Assembly (NCBI GenBank): GCA_947474005.1
Contig: CANJHI010000005.1
Span: 1-64,000, forward strand
From: Alphaproteobacteria bacterium
GTDB lineage: Bacteria; Pseudomonadota; Alphaproteobacteria; Reyranellales; Reyranellaceae
Direction: 5' to 3'
DNA length: 64,000 bases
In this document: piece by piece, positions 54,538-62,116 of the stretch
Layout: the number at the start of each line of letters is the position of its first letter
How positions within the stretch are numbered: position 1 is the first letter of the stretch
The notes under the pieces: model-generated
What the model was told of the DNA's origin: nothing
The model's database searches: none
Seen by the model: only the letters and a program-made list of their open reading frames with translations
Made by a program: the position numbers and the translations under genes

Positions 54538-54876
54538 ATGTCGGTCCGGCTCCGCCTCGACAAACCGTGGCGACCGCTGACGCCGGAAGAAGCCGCGCGG
54601 CTGCCGGGCCAGCTCGGCGTCTACCAGATCGCCGATGCCGTGGGCGCCATTCTCTATATCGGCCAGGCCGGCGGCCGCTCGCCGTTCGGCCTGCGCAGCG
54701 AACTCGCACGCGAGGCAGAGGAGCGCGGCCCGGGCCGGCAGTTCCGCGTCGAAGTGAACATGCAGTATCGCAGCCGCTGGTTCGAATTGCTGATGGTCCA
54801 CAAGGCCGACCACGGCGAGCTGCCGCCCGACAATGCCAAAAACCCGCCGCCGCTGGGACGCTTGAGCCCGGCCTGA
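54538..54876 (+). CDS. GIY-YIG-like small protein (DUF7508-like)
   Basis: A 112-residue protein with LGVYQIADAVGAILYIGQAGGRSPFGLRSEL (landmarks GVYQIAD and ILYIGQAGGRSPFGLR), resembling the core of GIY-YIG nuclease-like domains: the two short strands with Y...YIG and a following Arg. A full nuclease set (including a metal-binding Glu) is not clear, so nuclease activity is uncertain. The gene lies 16 bp after the enoyl-CoA hydratase stop and 9 bp before the acyl-CoA dehydrogenase start, so it is a regular member of this CoA operon; why is unknown. Confidence 0.72.
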   Translation: MSVRLRLDKPWRPLTPEEAARLPGQLGVYQIADAVGAILYIGQAGGRSPFGLRSELAREAEERGPGRQFRVEVNMQYRSRWFELLMVHKADHGELPPDNAKNPPPLGRLSPA

Positions 54877-54885
54877 GAGAGAGAC

Positions 54886-56052
54886 ATGGATTTCGAACCC
54901 AGCGAAGAACAGCAACTGCTGATCGACCAGGTCCGCCGCTTTGTGCGGGAAGAGATCATCCCGCTAGAAGCCAAGCTCGATCCGGACGCCGCCGAACTCG
55001 ACCCCGCCGATCATGCAAGGCTGGTCGAGAAGACCAAGGCGATGGGCCTGTTCGGCATCGACATCCCGAAGCAATACGGCGGTCCCGACATCGACATCGT
55101 GACCCGCGTGCTGCTGGCCATCGAGATGGCGCAGCATCGCGCCGGCCTCTACGTGCCCTGCTACGGCACCTTCGGCGGCGCGGGCCTCGCCCAGATCTTC
55201 GAGGCCAACGAGGACCAGAAGGAGCGCTACCTCTATCCGACGCTGCGCGGCGAGAAGAAGGCCTTCTTCGGCCTCACCGAGCCGTCGGGCGGCAGCGATC
55301 CGGCGCGCGCCATCCAGACCAGGGCCGAGCGCAAGGACAACGGCTGGGTGCTGAACGGCGCCAAGATCTTCATCTCCAATGCCGATCGCGCGCAGTACGG
55401 CATCGTCTTCGCCCGCACCGACGCCTCGAAGGGCCGCGCCGGCATCACCTGCTTCATCATCGATTCCGACACGCCGGGCTTCCATGTTCGCCGCGTCGTG
55501 CACACGCTGCGCTCGTCGCACTACGCGACCGAGCTCGAGTTCAAGGATTGCTGGGTCTCCGACCATCAGGTGCTGGGCGAAGTGAACAAGGGTTTCGCCG
55601 TCGCCAACGATCGCCTGACGCGCCAGCGTATCCCCTACGCCGCGGGCTGCATCGGGGTCGCCATCGCCGCCCATGAAATGGCGATCGAATGGGCCAAGAT
55701 GCGCTCGACCTTCGGCGAGAAGCTGGCCAACCGCCAGGCCGTGCAATGGATGCTGGTCGACAACGAGATCGACATCCGCACCGCCCGGCACTTCACGCTG
55801 GAAGCCGCCGAGAAGGCGCGGCGTGGACTGCCCTTCAAGATAGAGGCCTCGATCGCCAAGCTCACGGCCTCGGAAGGCGGTGGGCGCGTCGTCGACCGTT
55901 CTATGCAGATCCATGGCGGCATGGGCATGACCAAGGACCTGCCGCTCGAGCGCTGGTACCGTGAGATGCGCATCCGGCGCGTCGGCGAAGGCCCGAGCGA
56001 AGTGCAGCGCATGGTGATCGCGCGCGAGATCCTCGGCAGCAACCTGCGATGA
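54886..56052 (+). CDS. Acyl-CoA dehydrogenase
   Basis: FAD enzyme that introduces an alpha-beta double bond in an acyl-CoA. The 388-residue protein starts with the helical domain (FEPSEEQQLLIDQVRRFVREE). It has FFGLTEPSGGSDPARAIQT (FAD/substrate region), WVLNGAKIFISNADRA and QIHGGMGMTKDLPLERWYRE. The base is probably Glu368 in RVGEGPSEVQRMVIAREIL, equivalent to the YEGT Glu of MCAD-type enzymes. ATG 54886. Its stop overlaps the CoA-transferase start (ATGA), so the pair is coupled. Confidence 0.94.
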   Translation: MDFEPSEEQQLLIDQVRRFVREEIIPLEAKLDPDAAELDPADHARLVEKTKAMGLFGIDIPKQYGGPDIDIVTRVLLAIEMAQHRAGLYVPCYGTFGGAGLAQIFEANEDQKERYLYPTLRGEKKAFFGLTEPSGGSDPARAIQTRAERKDNGWVLNGAKIFISNADRAQYGIVFARTDASKGRAGITCFIIDSDTPGFHVRRVVHTLRSSHYATELEFKDCWVSDHQVLGEVNKGFAVANDRLTRQRIPYAAGCIGVAIAAHEMAIEWAKMRSTFGEKLANRQAVQWMLVDNEIDIRTARHFTLEAAEKARRGLPFKIEASIAKLTASEGGGRVVDRSMQIHGGMGMTKDLPLERWYREMRIRRVGEGPSEVQRMVIAREILGSNLR

Positions 56053-57170
56053 GCGCGGGACCTCTCGCCGGCATCAAGGTTGTCGAGTTCGGCCAGAATC
56101 TCGCCGGCCCCTACTGCGGCCAGATCCTGGCCTTCCTCGGCGCCGAAGTGATCAAGGTCGAGCGCCCCGAGGGCGACGATGCGCGCAAATGGGGACCGCC
56201 GTTCATCGAAGGCGATGCAACGGGCTTCATCGCCCTCAACCGTGGCAAGAAATCGATCACCTGCGATCTCGGTGACCCGGCGCAGCGCGAGGCCCTGATC
56301 GAGCGCATCGGAACAGCCGACATCTTCGTGCACAACCTGCGGGCCGACGTGCCGGGCAAGTTCGGCTTCGACGGCGCCACGCTCACCAAACGCTTCCCGC
56401 GCCTGATCTATGCCGACCTTGGTGCCTTTGGTCACCTCGGCCCCTGGAAGGAACGCCCCGGGTACGAGCCGATCATCCAGGCGGTCGCTGGCCTGATCTC
56501 GCTGAATGGTGATCCATCAGGGCCGGAGGCACGCATCGGCGTGTCGATCATCGATCTCTCGACCGGCATGTGGACGGCGATCGGCGTGCTGGCGGCCCTC
56601 GCCAAGCGCACAGCGACCGGCCACGGTAGCCTGGTCAACACTTCACTGTTCGAGAGTGGCCTGATGTGGACGTCGAACCACGTCGCCGGCTGGTCGGTGA
56701 CGGGCAAGATGCCGCCGCGGCAGGGCACGGGCCATCCCTCGCTCACGCCCTACCAGGCGTTCGAATGCAGCGACGGGCCGTTGATGATCTGCCCGGGCAA
56801 CGATCGCCTCTGGCGCAAGTTCGCCGAAGCGCTGGGCCATCCCGAGTGGCCGGACGAGGCGCGCTTCAAGACCAACGTGCAGCGCGCCGAGCGGCGCGAG
56901 ATGCTGCTGGGGATGATCTCCGAGATCATGAAGAAGGAAAGCCGGGCCCATTGGTCGGCCAAGCTCGACGCGCTGGGCGTGCCCAACGGGCCGCTGAACG
57001 CGGTGCCGCAGGTGATGGAGCTTGCACAGGTGGCGGCACTTGCCATGTTCAGTCAGCCCTATGCCGGCTCGAACGCCCTGTTCCATGGCTTGCCCCTCAG
57101 CATCGATGGAGAGCGCGCCGGAGCTGCCGAGAAGGCGCCGAAAATCGGCGAGCACGACGGCAAGGTCTGA
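56049..57170 (+). CDS. CaiB/BaiF class III CoA-transferase
   Basis: Moves CoA between carboxylic acids. The 373-residue protein has the family N-terminus LAGIKVVEFGQNLAGPYCGQILAFLGAEVIKVERP (landmarks VVEFGQNLAGPYCGQ and AEVIKVERP), SITCDLGDP, and the nucleophilic Asp169 in IGVSIIDLSTGMW. It ends close to a convergent gene (3 bp). With the Bug receptor, enoyl-CoA hydratase and acyl-CoA dehydrogenase it forms an uptake-activation-oxidation route for a carboxylic acid; the substrate is not predictable. Confidence 0.92.
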   Translation: MSAGPLAGIKVVEFGQNLAGPYCGQILAFLGAEVIKVERPEGDDARKWGPPFIEGDATGFIALNRGKKSITCDLGDPAQREALIERIGTADIFVHNLRADVPGKFGFDGATLTKRFPRLIYADLGAFGHLGPWKERPGYEPIIQAVAGLISLNGDPSGPEARIGVSIIDLSTGMWTAIGVLAALAKRTATGHGSLVNTSLFESGLMWTSNHVAGWSVTGKMPPRQGTGHPSLTPYQAFECSDGPLMICPGNDRLWRKFAEALGHPEWPDEARFKTNVQRAERREMLLGMISEIMKKESRAHWSAKLDALGVPNGPLNAVPQVMELAQVAALAMFSQPYAGSNALFHGLPLSIDGERAGAAEKAPKIGEHDGKV

Positions 57171-57173
57171 GCG

Positions 57174-58052
57174 TCAGCCCGCGAAGCTCAAACAGTACTC
57201 GCGGACGCGTTCAATGGGGATGCGGGCGTGGCTCTGGACGATGATGAACTTGCCGCCGGGATCCTTCCCATTGGGCAGCAATGCCTTTCGCTCGAAGTCC
57301 TCGGCAGCCCAGACGCAGGACTTTCGCGAAAACAGCTGCTCATCGGCGTAATAACAAGGGTCCCAGTGAGCATGATAGTCGAACAGGTTGCCCTTGAGTT
57401 CGGCCACGCTGGTGTAGAGCGAATATTCCGTCCACGGCACGGTGTTGATCTTGCGGCCGAGCCAGTAGCAAAGCGACGTGAGCCCATCGATGGGCCCGAG
57501 GCGGAAGTGCTGAAGGGTCTGCGCAGCCAGATCGCCATGGAGAATGTTCGGCGTAACCGACAGTCCGTGTGCCTCGGGGTCGAAGGGCACGCCCACGATC
57601 TTCGAGACATGGCGCCACCAGTCGTGATGCGCTTTCGGCTCCCAGCGCGACATCGCTACCCGGTCCTTGATGAAGGTCGTCTCATCGAAGTCGCCGACGC
57701 AGCAGACGTCGGAGTCCAGCGTCAGAAAGCCACCGAAACCCAGCATCGCCGGAACCTGGAGCTTCACGATCTGTTGGCGGTACCACCCCGTCATCAAATA
57801 GAAGCGGCTGCCGAAGGCAAAGAAATCGCCCTCGGAACGCACCGAGACGTCGAGATTGGGGAAACGCGGCAGGCTGCTGCGCAGTTCCTGGACGTCCGAG
57901 CGCGGTGCCACGATCAGGAGTTCGAAAGGCGACCGGCCGCGCCAATGGCGGGCCAGTGACTCGATCAGAAGTCCGGCCCGCCCAAGGTCATCGAGACGCT
58001 TCATACGTCGCAGAGCGAGAGGAAGGATGGCTTGGCGAACTTCGGTAAACAT
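57174..58052 (-). CDS. DUF6492-like protein, possible glycosyltransferase
   Basis: A 292-residue protein that I only partly recognise. It resembles the DUF6492 group: an N-terminal Rossmann-like half with FELLIVAPRSDVQEL and FPNLDVSVRSE, then YRQQIVKLQVPAMLGFGGFLTLDSDVCCV (landmark FLTLDSDVCCV), where DSD looks like a GT-A DxD metal site, and a C-terminal part with FDYHAHWDPCYYADEQLF. No membrane segments or signal peptide are seen. A glycosyltransferase-like fold is plausible from the DxD; the role is unknown. It converges with the CoA-transferase (3-bp gap). ATG 58052. Confidence 0.6.
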   Translation of the reverse strand: MFTEVRQAILPLALRRMKRLDDLGRAGLLIESLARHWRGRSPFELLIVAPRSDVQELRSSLPRFPNLDVSVRSEGDFFAFGSRFYLMTGWYRQQIVKLQVPAMLGFGGFLTLDSDVCCVGDFDETTFIKDRVAMSRWEPKAHHDWWRHVSKIVGVPFDPEAHGLSVTPNILHGDLAAQTLQHFRLGPIDGLTSLCYWLGRKINTVPWTEYSLYTSVAELKGNLFDYHAHWDPCYYADEQLFSRKSCVWAAEDFERKALLPNGKDPGGKFIIVQSHARIPIERVREYCLSFAG

Positions 58053-58172
58053 ATGCCCTGTCGGGGTGGAAGCTACAGAGGGCCCCTGCCCACATCCACA
58101 TCAATTGGTGTCGAGAGCCTCCATTTACCGCAATCAGCGGCATTTCGCCCTCGTTGCGGGGCCCGCCCAGGA

Positions 58173-58202
58173 CAAAAAAACGCCGGGCCAACGGGCCCGG
58201 CG
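58173..58202 (-). terminator. Rho-independent terminator (9-bp stem, 7 T)
   Basis: Minus-strand CGCCGGGCC (58202-58194) pairs with GGCCCGGCG (58189-58181) across a CGTT loop, followed directly by TTTTTTT (58180-58174). This is the strongest terminator in the window and ends the candidate sRNA or LysR transcript. In the 354-bp gap 58053-58406 nothing else stands out. Confidence 0.9.
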
Positions 58203-58300
58203 AGTTAAACAGGGAGGCTTCACGTCTGGGAGACGTGGGATCAAACGGATCCCGAGTTTCGATAACGATCAGAACAAACTTTTCGTATCGAAGACCTGAG
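58173..58300 (-). ncRNA. Candidate small RNA ending in a strong terminator
   Basis: Read on the minus strand, this 128-nt stretch folds into a row of hairpins: TTCGATA...TATCGAA arms (58292-58286 / 58264-58258), GGGATC-loop-GATCCC (58253-58237), CACGTCT-CCC-AGACGTG (58237-58221), then a single-stranded linker AAGCCTCCCTGTTTAACT and the terminator. The CUCCC loop and CCUCCC linker could pair with Shine-Dalgarno sites, as in several alphaproteobacterial trans-acting sRNAs (the mmgR/alpha-r8 or AbcR type are possible relatives, not confirmed). It could instead be the 3' UTR of the LysR gene, which ends at 58407. The 5' end is a guess. Confidence 0.5.
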
Positions 58301-58406
58301 GCAAACTTATTCCTCGCGAGGCGTATTGGTAGAGGCTAAGTGTGGAATACAGGGATGCGGGGAGCGCATGCCTTTCACTGCCTATGCAATCCTGCAGGTC
58401 TAAACA

Positions 58407-59297
58407 TCAGAATCGTGTCTCCGCGACCTTCCGCAGGAGGAAATCGCGGAATACGGCGATGCGTTTGGAGTGCCGCAGCTCCTCCGGGTAGGTGAAATAC
58501 ACATCGGTCGTACGGACATTGAGGTCCGGCAGGACATTCTCGAGCTTCGTCGACTCGCGGGCGAGGTAATCCGGCAGCGAGGCAATGCCGAGGCCCGATT
58601 CGACCGCCCGGAAGATGCCATAGACATTGTTGACACGCAGCACGACGACCCGGGCCGACGGGTCGACATTACCTTCGCGCAGGAGCCAATTGACGTCCTG
58701 GACCGGCGCCCGGGCATCCTCGCCGAAGATGATCAGGCGGTGCTGGTCGAGTTCCTCGACGGTCTTGGGCTTGCCGTACTTCTGGATATAGCCATGTGAG
58801 GCATAGACATGGCTGCGCACGGTCAGCAGGTGCCGCTGCACGAGCCCTGGCTGGCGCGGCATGACCATGCGGATCGCCACGTCGGCTTCGCGCATGCCGA
58901 GGTCGAGTTCGTTGTCGGAAAGCACGAGGCTGACGTCGATGTCGGGATACATCGCGATGAATTCGTGCATCTGGGCGGTGAGCCACGTCGAGCCGAAACC
59001 GACGGCGGCCGTCACCTTCAGGCGACCCGCCGGCTTGTCCTGGTTGGCGCGCAACAGCGCCTCGGCCGTATTCACCTTGCTCGCCATATCGCGCGCGGTG
59101 CGATAGAGCAGCTCACCCTGCTCGGTCAGGATGAGACCCCGCGCATGGCGGTGAAACAGCATGACGCCGAGCTGTTCCTCGAGCGCGCCGATCTGGCGCG
59201 AGATCGCCGACTGGCTGAGCTTCAGGGTTTCGCCGGCGTGCGTGAAGCTGCCGGCGTCGGCTACGGCCTGGAAGATCCGCAGCTTGTCCCAGTCCAT
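58407..59297 (-). CDS. LysR-family transcriptional regulator
   Basis: A 296-residue regulator with an N-terminal winged HTH (LRIFQAVADAGSFTHAGETL and LSQSAISRQIGALEEQLGVMLFHR: recognition helix SQSAISRQIGALE, about 27-39) and a C-terminal effector-binding domain of two Rossmann-like halves. It lies 60 bp downstream of trxB on the same strand, with a perfect hairpin between them. LysR next to thioredoxin reductase suggests possible redox or metabolic control, but no target is clear. ATG 59297 with GGGAGG upstream. Confidence 0.92.
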   Translation of the reverse strand: MDWDKLRIFQAVADAGSFTHAGETLKLSQSAISRQIGALEEQLGVMLFHRHARGLILTEQGELLYRTARDMASKVNTAEALLRANQDKPAGRLKVTAAVGFGSTWLTAQMHEFIAMYPDIDVSLVLSDNELDLGMREADVAIRMVMPRQPGLVQRHLLTVRSHVYASHGYIQKYGKPKTVEELDQHRLIIFGEDARAPVQDVNWLLREGNVDPSARVVVLRVNNVYGIFRAVESGLGIASLPDYLARESTKLENVLPDLNVRTTDVYFTYPEELRHSKRIAVFRDFLLRKVAETRF

Positions 59298-59313
59298 GAC
59301 ATCGCCTCCCTAA

Positions 59314-59340
59314 GGCGTTTGGCGTGGCGCGCCAAACGCC
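59314..59340. promoter_or_regulatory. Perfect 11-bp inverted repeat between trxB and lysR
   Basis: GGCGTTTGGCG (59314-59324) and CGCCAAACGCC (59330-59340) are exact inverted copies with a 5-nt loop. On the minus strand it follows trxB by 17 bp but has no T-run. It could be a weak terminator or attenuator between the two genes, or a binding site for the LysR protein. Confidence 0.5.
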
Positions 59341-59357
59341 GATCCCTCATCGCCAGC

Positions 59358-60329
59358 CTATTCGGCAGCCTGCGCGACACGCGCCTCCCGGCTCGCCAAC
59401 CACTTCTCCGCCTCGAGCGCAGCCATGCAGCCGGTGCCTGCCGCCGTGACGGCCTGGCGGAAAATCTTGTCCTGCACGTCGCCCGCGGCGTAGACGCCCT
59501 CGACGTCGGTCGCCGTCGAGTCCGGCTTGGTGATCAGGTAGCCTTCGCTGTCCATGGCCAGCTTGCCCTTGAACAGCTCGGTATTGGGCGAGTGGCCAAT
59601 GGCGATGAAGACGCCGTCGGTGGTGAGTTCCTGCTCGACGCCGGTCTTGACGTTGCGTGCCCGTACGCCCGTGACCAGCGGCGCCGGCGCCTTCTCTCCC
59701 AGGATTTCCTGCACCGCATGATCCCACAGCACGGTGACCTTGGGATTCTTGAACAGCCGTTCCTGCAGAATCTTCTCGGCACGGAACGAATCGCGGCGAT
59801 GGACCAGTGTTACCTTCGAGGCATGATGCGTGAGGTAGAGAGCCTCCTCGACGGCGGTATTGCCGCCACCGACGACGACCACTTCCTTGCCCCGGAAGAA
59901 AAACCCATCACAGGTCGCGCAGGCCGAGACACCGCCGCCGCGGAACGTTTCCTCGGTCGGCAGCCCAAGCCATTTCGCCGTGGCGCCGGTGGATATGATG
60001 AGCGTATCGGCCTCGTAGCGGTCGCCCGAGTCGCCGAGACAGACGAACGGCCGGCGGCCGAGATCGACCTCGACGATGGTGTCGAAGAAAAGCTCGGTGC
60101 CGACATGCTCGGCCTGCTTCTGCATCTGCTCCATCAGCCAGGGACCCTGGATGACGTCGGCGAAGCCCGGATAGTTTTCGACATCCGTTGTGATGGTGAG
60201 CTGGCCGCCCGGCTGAATGCCCTGCACCAGCATCGGCTTCAGACTGGCACGAGCGGCATAGATCGCCGCCGTGTAGCCCGCGGGGCCTGACCCCAGAATA
60301 AGCACTTTACCACGATGAGTTGCTGCCAT
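59358..60329 (-). CDS. trxB: Thioredoxin-disulfide reductase
   Basis: FAD/NADPH flavoenzyme that keeps thioredoxin reduced in the cytoplasm. The 323-residue protein has the FAD motif LILGSGPAGYTAAIYAARA (10-28), the redox-active CATC at 137-140 (VSACATCDGFFF), the NADPH motif VVVGGGNTAVEEAL and the C-terminal FAD motif GVYAAGDVQDKIFRQAV. ATG 60329 (MAATHRGK) matches the family start; a longer frame upstream lacks support. It is divergent from the Lrp-family gene (190-bp gap). Confidence 0.96.
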   Translation of the reverse strand: MAATHRGKVLILGSGPAGYTAAIYAARASLKPMLVQGIQPGGQLTITTDVENYPGFADVIQGPWLMEQMQKQAEHVGTELFFDTIVEVDLGRRPFVCLGDSGDRYEADTLIISTGATAKWLGLPTEETFRGGGVSACATCDGFFFRGKEVVVVGGGNTAVEEALYLTHHASKVTLVHRRDSFRAEKILQERLFKNPKVTVLWDHAVQEILGEKAPAPLVTGVRARNVKTGVEQELTTDGVFIAIGHSPNTELFKGKLAMDSEGYLITKPDSTATDVEGVYAAGDVQDKIFRQAVTAAGTGCMAALEAEKWLASREARVAQAAE

Positions 60330-60422
60330 GTGCGTCCCGCATCCCGCCATCCGCATATCTCTTACATATATGCAAACCTCGCCGCGGATGCACGACCTGA
60401 TGCACGTCCGAGTACGTTTTCC

Positions 60423-60489
60423 GCGCAATTGTTCACGAAGCATGCGCCAGTTCTCGCAACTTTATTGCGCAGATGGCATGGTTCTGGCA
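60423..60489 (+). promoter_or_regulatory. Inverted repeat and sigma-54-like element upstream of the Lrp gene
   Basis: GCGCAAT (60423-60429) and ATTGCGC (60464-60470) form an inverted repeat that could be an Lrp-type site. Next to it TGGCATG-GTTC-TGGCA (60474-60489) has GG and GC spaced as in -24/-12 sigma-54 promoters, with two deviations from consensus. The gene starts at 60520. Both assignments are inference. Confidence 0.3.
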
Positions 60490-60519
60490 TAGAGCGCGGC
60501 CAACGGAGGAACCTCGAAG

Positions 60520-60996
60520 ATGGCCCGCGCAAAGCTCGATCGAATCGACCGGCGCATTCTGAGTGATCTGCAGTCCAACGGTCGGATGACCAACGTCGAT
60601 CTGGCGGAGCGCGCCGGCATTTCCGCGCCACCGTGTCTGCGCCGGGTCCGCGCCCTCGAACGTGCCGGCATCATCAAAGGTTATCACGCTGAACTCAGCC
60701 CCGAGGCACTGGGCTACAGCGTCTCGGTCTTTGCCCTGGTCGGACTGAACAGCCAGGCTGAGGCCGACCTCAAGTCGTTCGAGGAGCTGATCGCCAGGTG
60801 GGACGAGGTCCGCGAGTGCCATATGCTCGCCGGCGAGGCCGACTTTCTGCTGAAGATCGTGGCAGAAACCTGGGACGAGTATCAGAAGTTCCTGACGACC
60901 CGGCTCACCTCGGCGCCCAACGTCAGCCACGTGAAATCGATGATGGTGTTTCGCACCGCCAAGCAGATGCCGGGGGTACCGATCCCCATCGAATGA
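60520..60996 (+). CDS. Lrp/AsnC-family transcriptional regulator
   Basis: A 158-residue regulator with an N-terminal HTH (LDRIDRRILSDLQSNGRMTNVDLAERAGISAPPCLRRVRALERAGII: recognition helix SAPPCLRRVRALE, about 36-48) and a C-terminal RAM/ligand-binding domain (YSVSVFALVGLNSQ, HMLAGEADFLLKI). Such proteins usually sense amino acids and form octamers. ATG 60520 is preceded by GGAGGA. It is divergent from trxB, and a SnoaL-like gene follows 29 bp later. Confidence 0.93.
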   Translation: MARAKLDRIDRRILSDLQSNGRMTNVDLAERAGISAPPCLRRVRALERAGIIKGYHAELSPEALGYSVSVFALVGLNSQAEADLKSFEELIARWDEVRECHMLAGEADFLLKIVAETWDEYQKFLTTRLTSAPNVSHVKSMMVFRTAKQMPGVPIPIE

Positions 60997-61025
60997 GGCC
61001 CCGTCGAATGAGAGAAGGACGGACC

Positions 61026-61412
61026 ATGGACGGAACTGCCGCGCCTGACGTGACTCTCGAACGCCTGCACGAGATCGCCGACGCTTTTGCCCGCCACGAC
61101 GTCGACGGAATTGTCGGCTTCTTTGCCGAGGACGGCGAATTCCGAAATGCCAAAGGGCCTCATCACTGGGGCCAGAGCTTCAAGGGCAAGGCCGCGATCC
61201 GCAGCTACTTCCAGCCCCTGTTCGCCGGCACCAGCGACGTCAAATGGCTGCACACCTGTGAATTCATCTGCGGCGACCGGGCGGTCACGGAGTGGCACCG
61301 CACCGCCACGCTCGCCAGTGGCGAGCGCCAGGAGTGGCTGGGCTGCGACCTCTACACCTTCCGCCGCGGCCTGATCGTGATGAAGGACACCTATATCAAA
61401 GTGGTCATCTGA
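61026..61412 (+). CDS. SnoaL/NTF2-like protein
   Basis: A 128-residue NTF2-fold protein: N-terminal helix LERLHEIADAFARHDVDGIVGFFAEDGEF (landmarks AFARHDVDGIVGFFAEDG), KAAIRSYFQPLFAG, EWHRTATLASGERQEWLGCDLYTF and the end DTYIKVVI. This is the SnoaL-like pattern found in isomerases, hydrolases and ligand binders; function unknown. ATG 61026 has AGAAGG upstream; an earlier ATG (61008) is less well placed. It follows the Lrp gene by 29 bp, likely the same transcript, and a 12-bp inverted repeat follows it. Confidence 0.82.
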   Translation: MDGTAAPDVTLERLHEIADAFARHDVDGIVGFFAEDGEFRNAKGPHHWGQSFKGKAAIRSYFQPLFAGTSDVKWLHTCEFICGDRAVTEWHRTATLASGERQEWLGCDLYTFRRGLIVMKDTYIKVVI

Positions 61413-61433
61413 CCCGGATTACCTCTTGCGGGG

Positions 61434-61473
61434 TACGCCGTGTATGGATAGGGTTCTATAAATACACGGCGTA
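61434..61473. promoter_or_regulatory. Perfect 12-bp inverted repeat upstream of the YciB/IspZ gene
   Basis: TACGCCGTGTAT (61434-61445) and ATACACGGCGTA (61462-61473) are exact inverted copies separated by 16 nt. It lies 21 bp after the SnoaL-like gene and 28 bp before the next. Without a T-run it may be an operator, an mRNA hairpin in the leader, or a weak terminator. Confidence 0.5.
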
Positions 61474-61500
61474 GTCATAAACGGAGGAAGGTCGCGAGCC

Positions 61501-62067
61501 ATGAAGAATCTCTTCCAGGCGTCCCGGGTCCTGCTGCTCGACATGGCGTCGACGCTCTTCTTCCTCGCGGTGTATCTGGCGACCGGCAGCATCTTGCTGG
61601 CGGTGGCACTCGGCATGGCGCTGGGGATCGGCCAGATCGCCTGGGAACTCGTGCGGAAACGGCCCGTCGAGGCCCTGCAGTGGCTCAGCCTGGTGATCAT
61701 CCTGGTGTCGGGCTCGGCGACGTTCGTCACCAACGATCCGGTCTTCGTGATGCTGAAGCCGACCGTGATCTACGTCGTCGTGGGCATCGTGATGCTGAAG
61801 CGTGGCTGGATGACCCGCTATCTGCCACCGATCGCGCAGGCCACCGTGCCGGACCTCGGCATCACCTTTGGCTATGTCTGGGCAGGCCTGATGTTCTTCT
61901 CGGCCGCCCTCAACATCGTGCTCGCCCTCACGCTCGAACCCGCGACCTGGGCAGCGGTGAAGTCGTTTTGGGCGATTGGCAGCAAGCTCGCGCTGTTCGG
62001 AATTCAATATGCCGTGATGAAGTCGACCGGCGTCCGCCGCGCACGAGCGATGATGGCAGCTACTTGA
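61501..62067 (+). CDS. YciB/IspZ-family inner-membrane protein (septation protein A)
   Basis: A 188-residue membrane protein with about five to six helices. The conserved stretches FVTNDPVFVMLKPTVIYVVVG and MFFSAALNIVLAL are the family signature (canonical members have a similar FTDPxFxKWKPT segment). It is linked to cell-envelope integrity and division in enterobacteria and Shigella; the mechanism is not known. Several canonical charged residues differ, so it is a divergent member. ATG 61501 with GGAGGAAGG upstream. It converges with greA. Confidence 0.85.
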   Translation: MKNLFQASRVLLLDMASTLFFLAVYLATGSILLAVALGMALGIGQIAWELVRKRPVEALQWLSLVIILVSGSATFVTNDPVFVMLKPTVIYVVVGIVMLKRGWMTRYLPPIAQATVPDLGITFGYVWAGLMFFSAALNIVLALTLEPATWAAVKSFWAIGSKLALFGIQYAVMKSTGVRRARAMMAAT

Positions 62068-62116
62068 ACCCAGACGCCCCAAGCGCGGGACACAAGTTCC
62101 GCGACCCAGGCGATGC

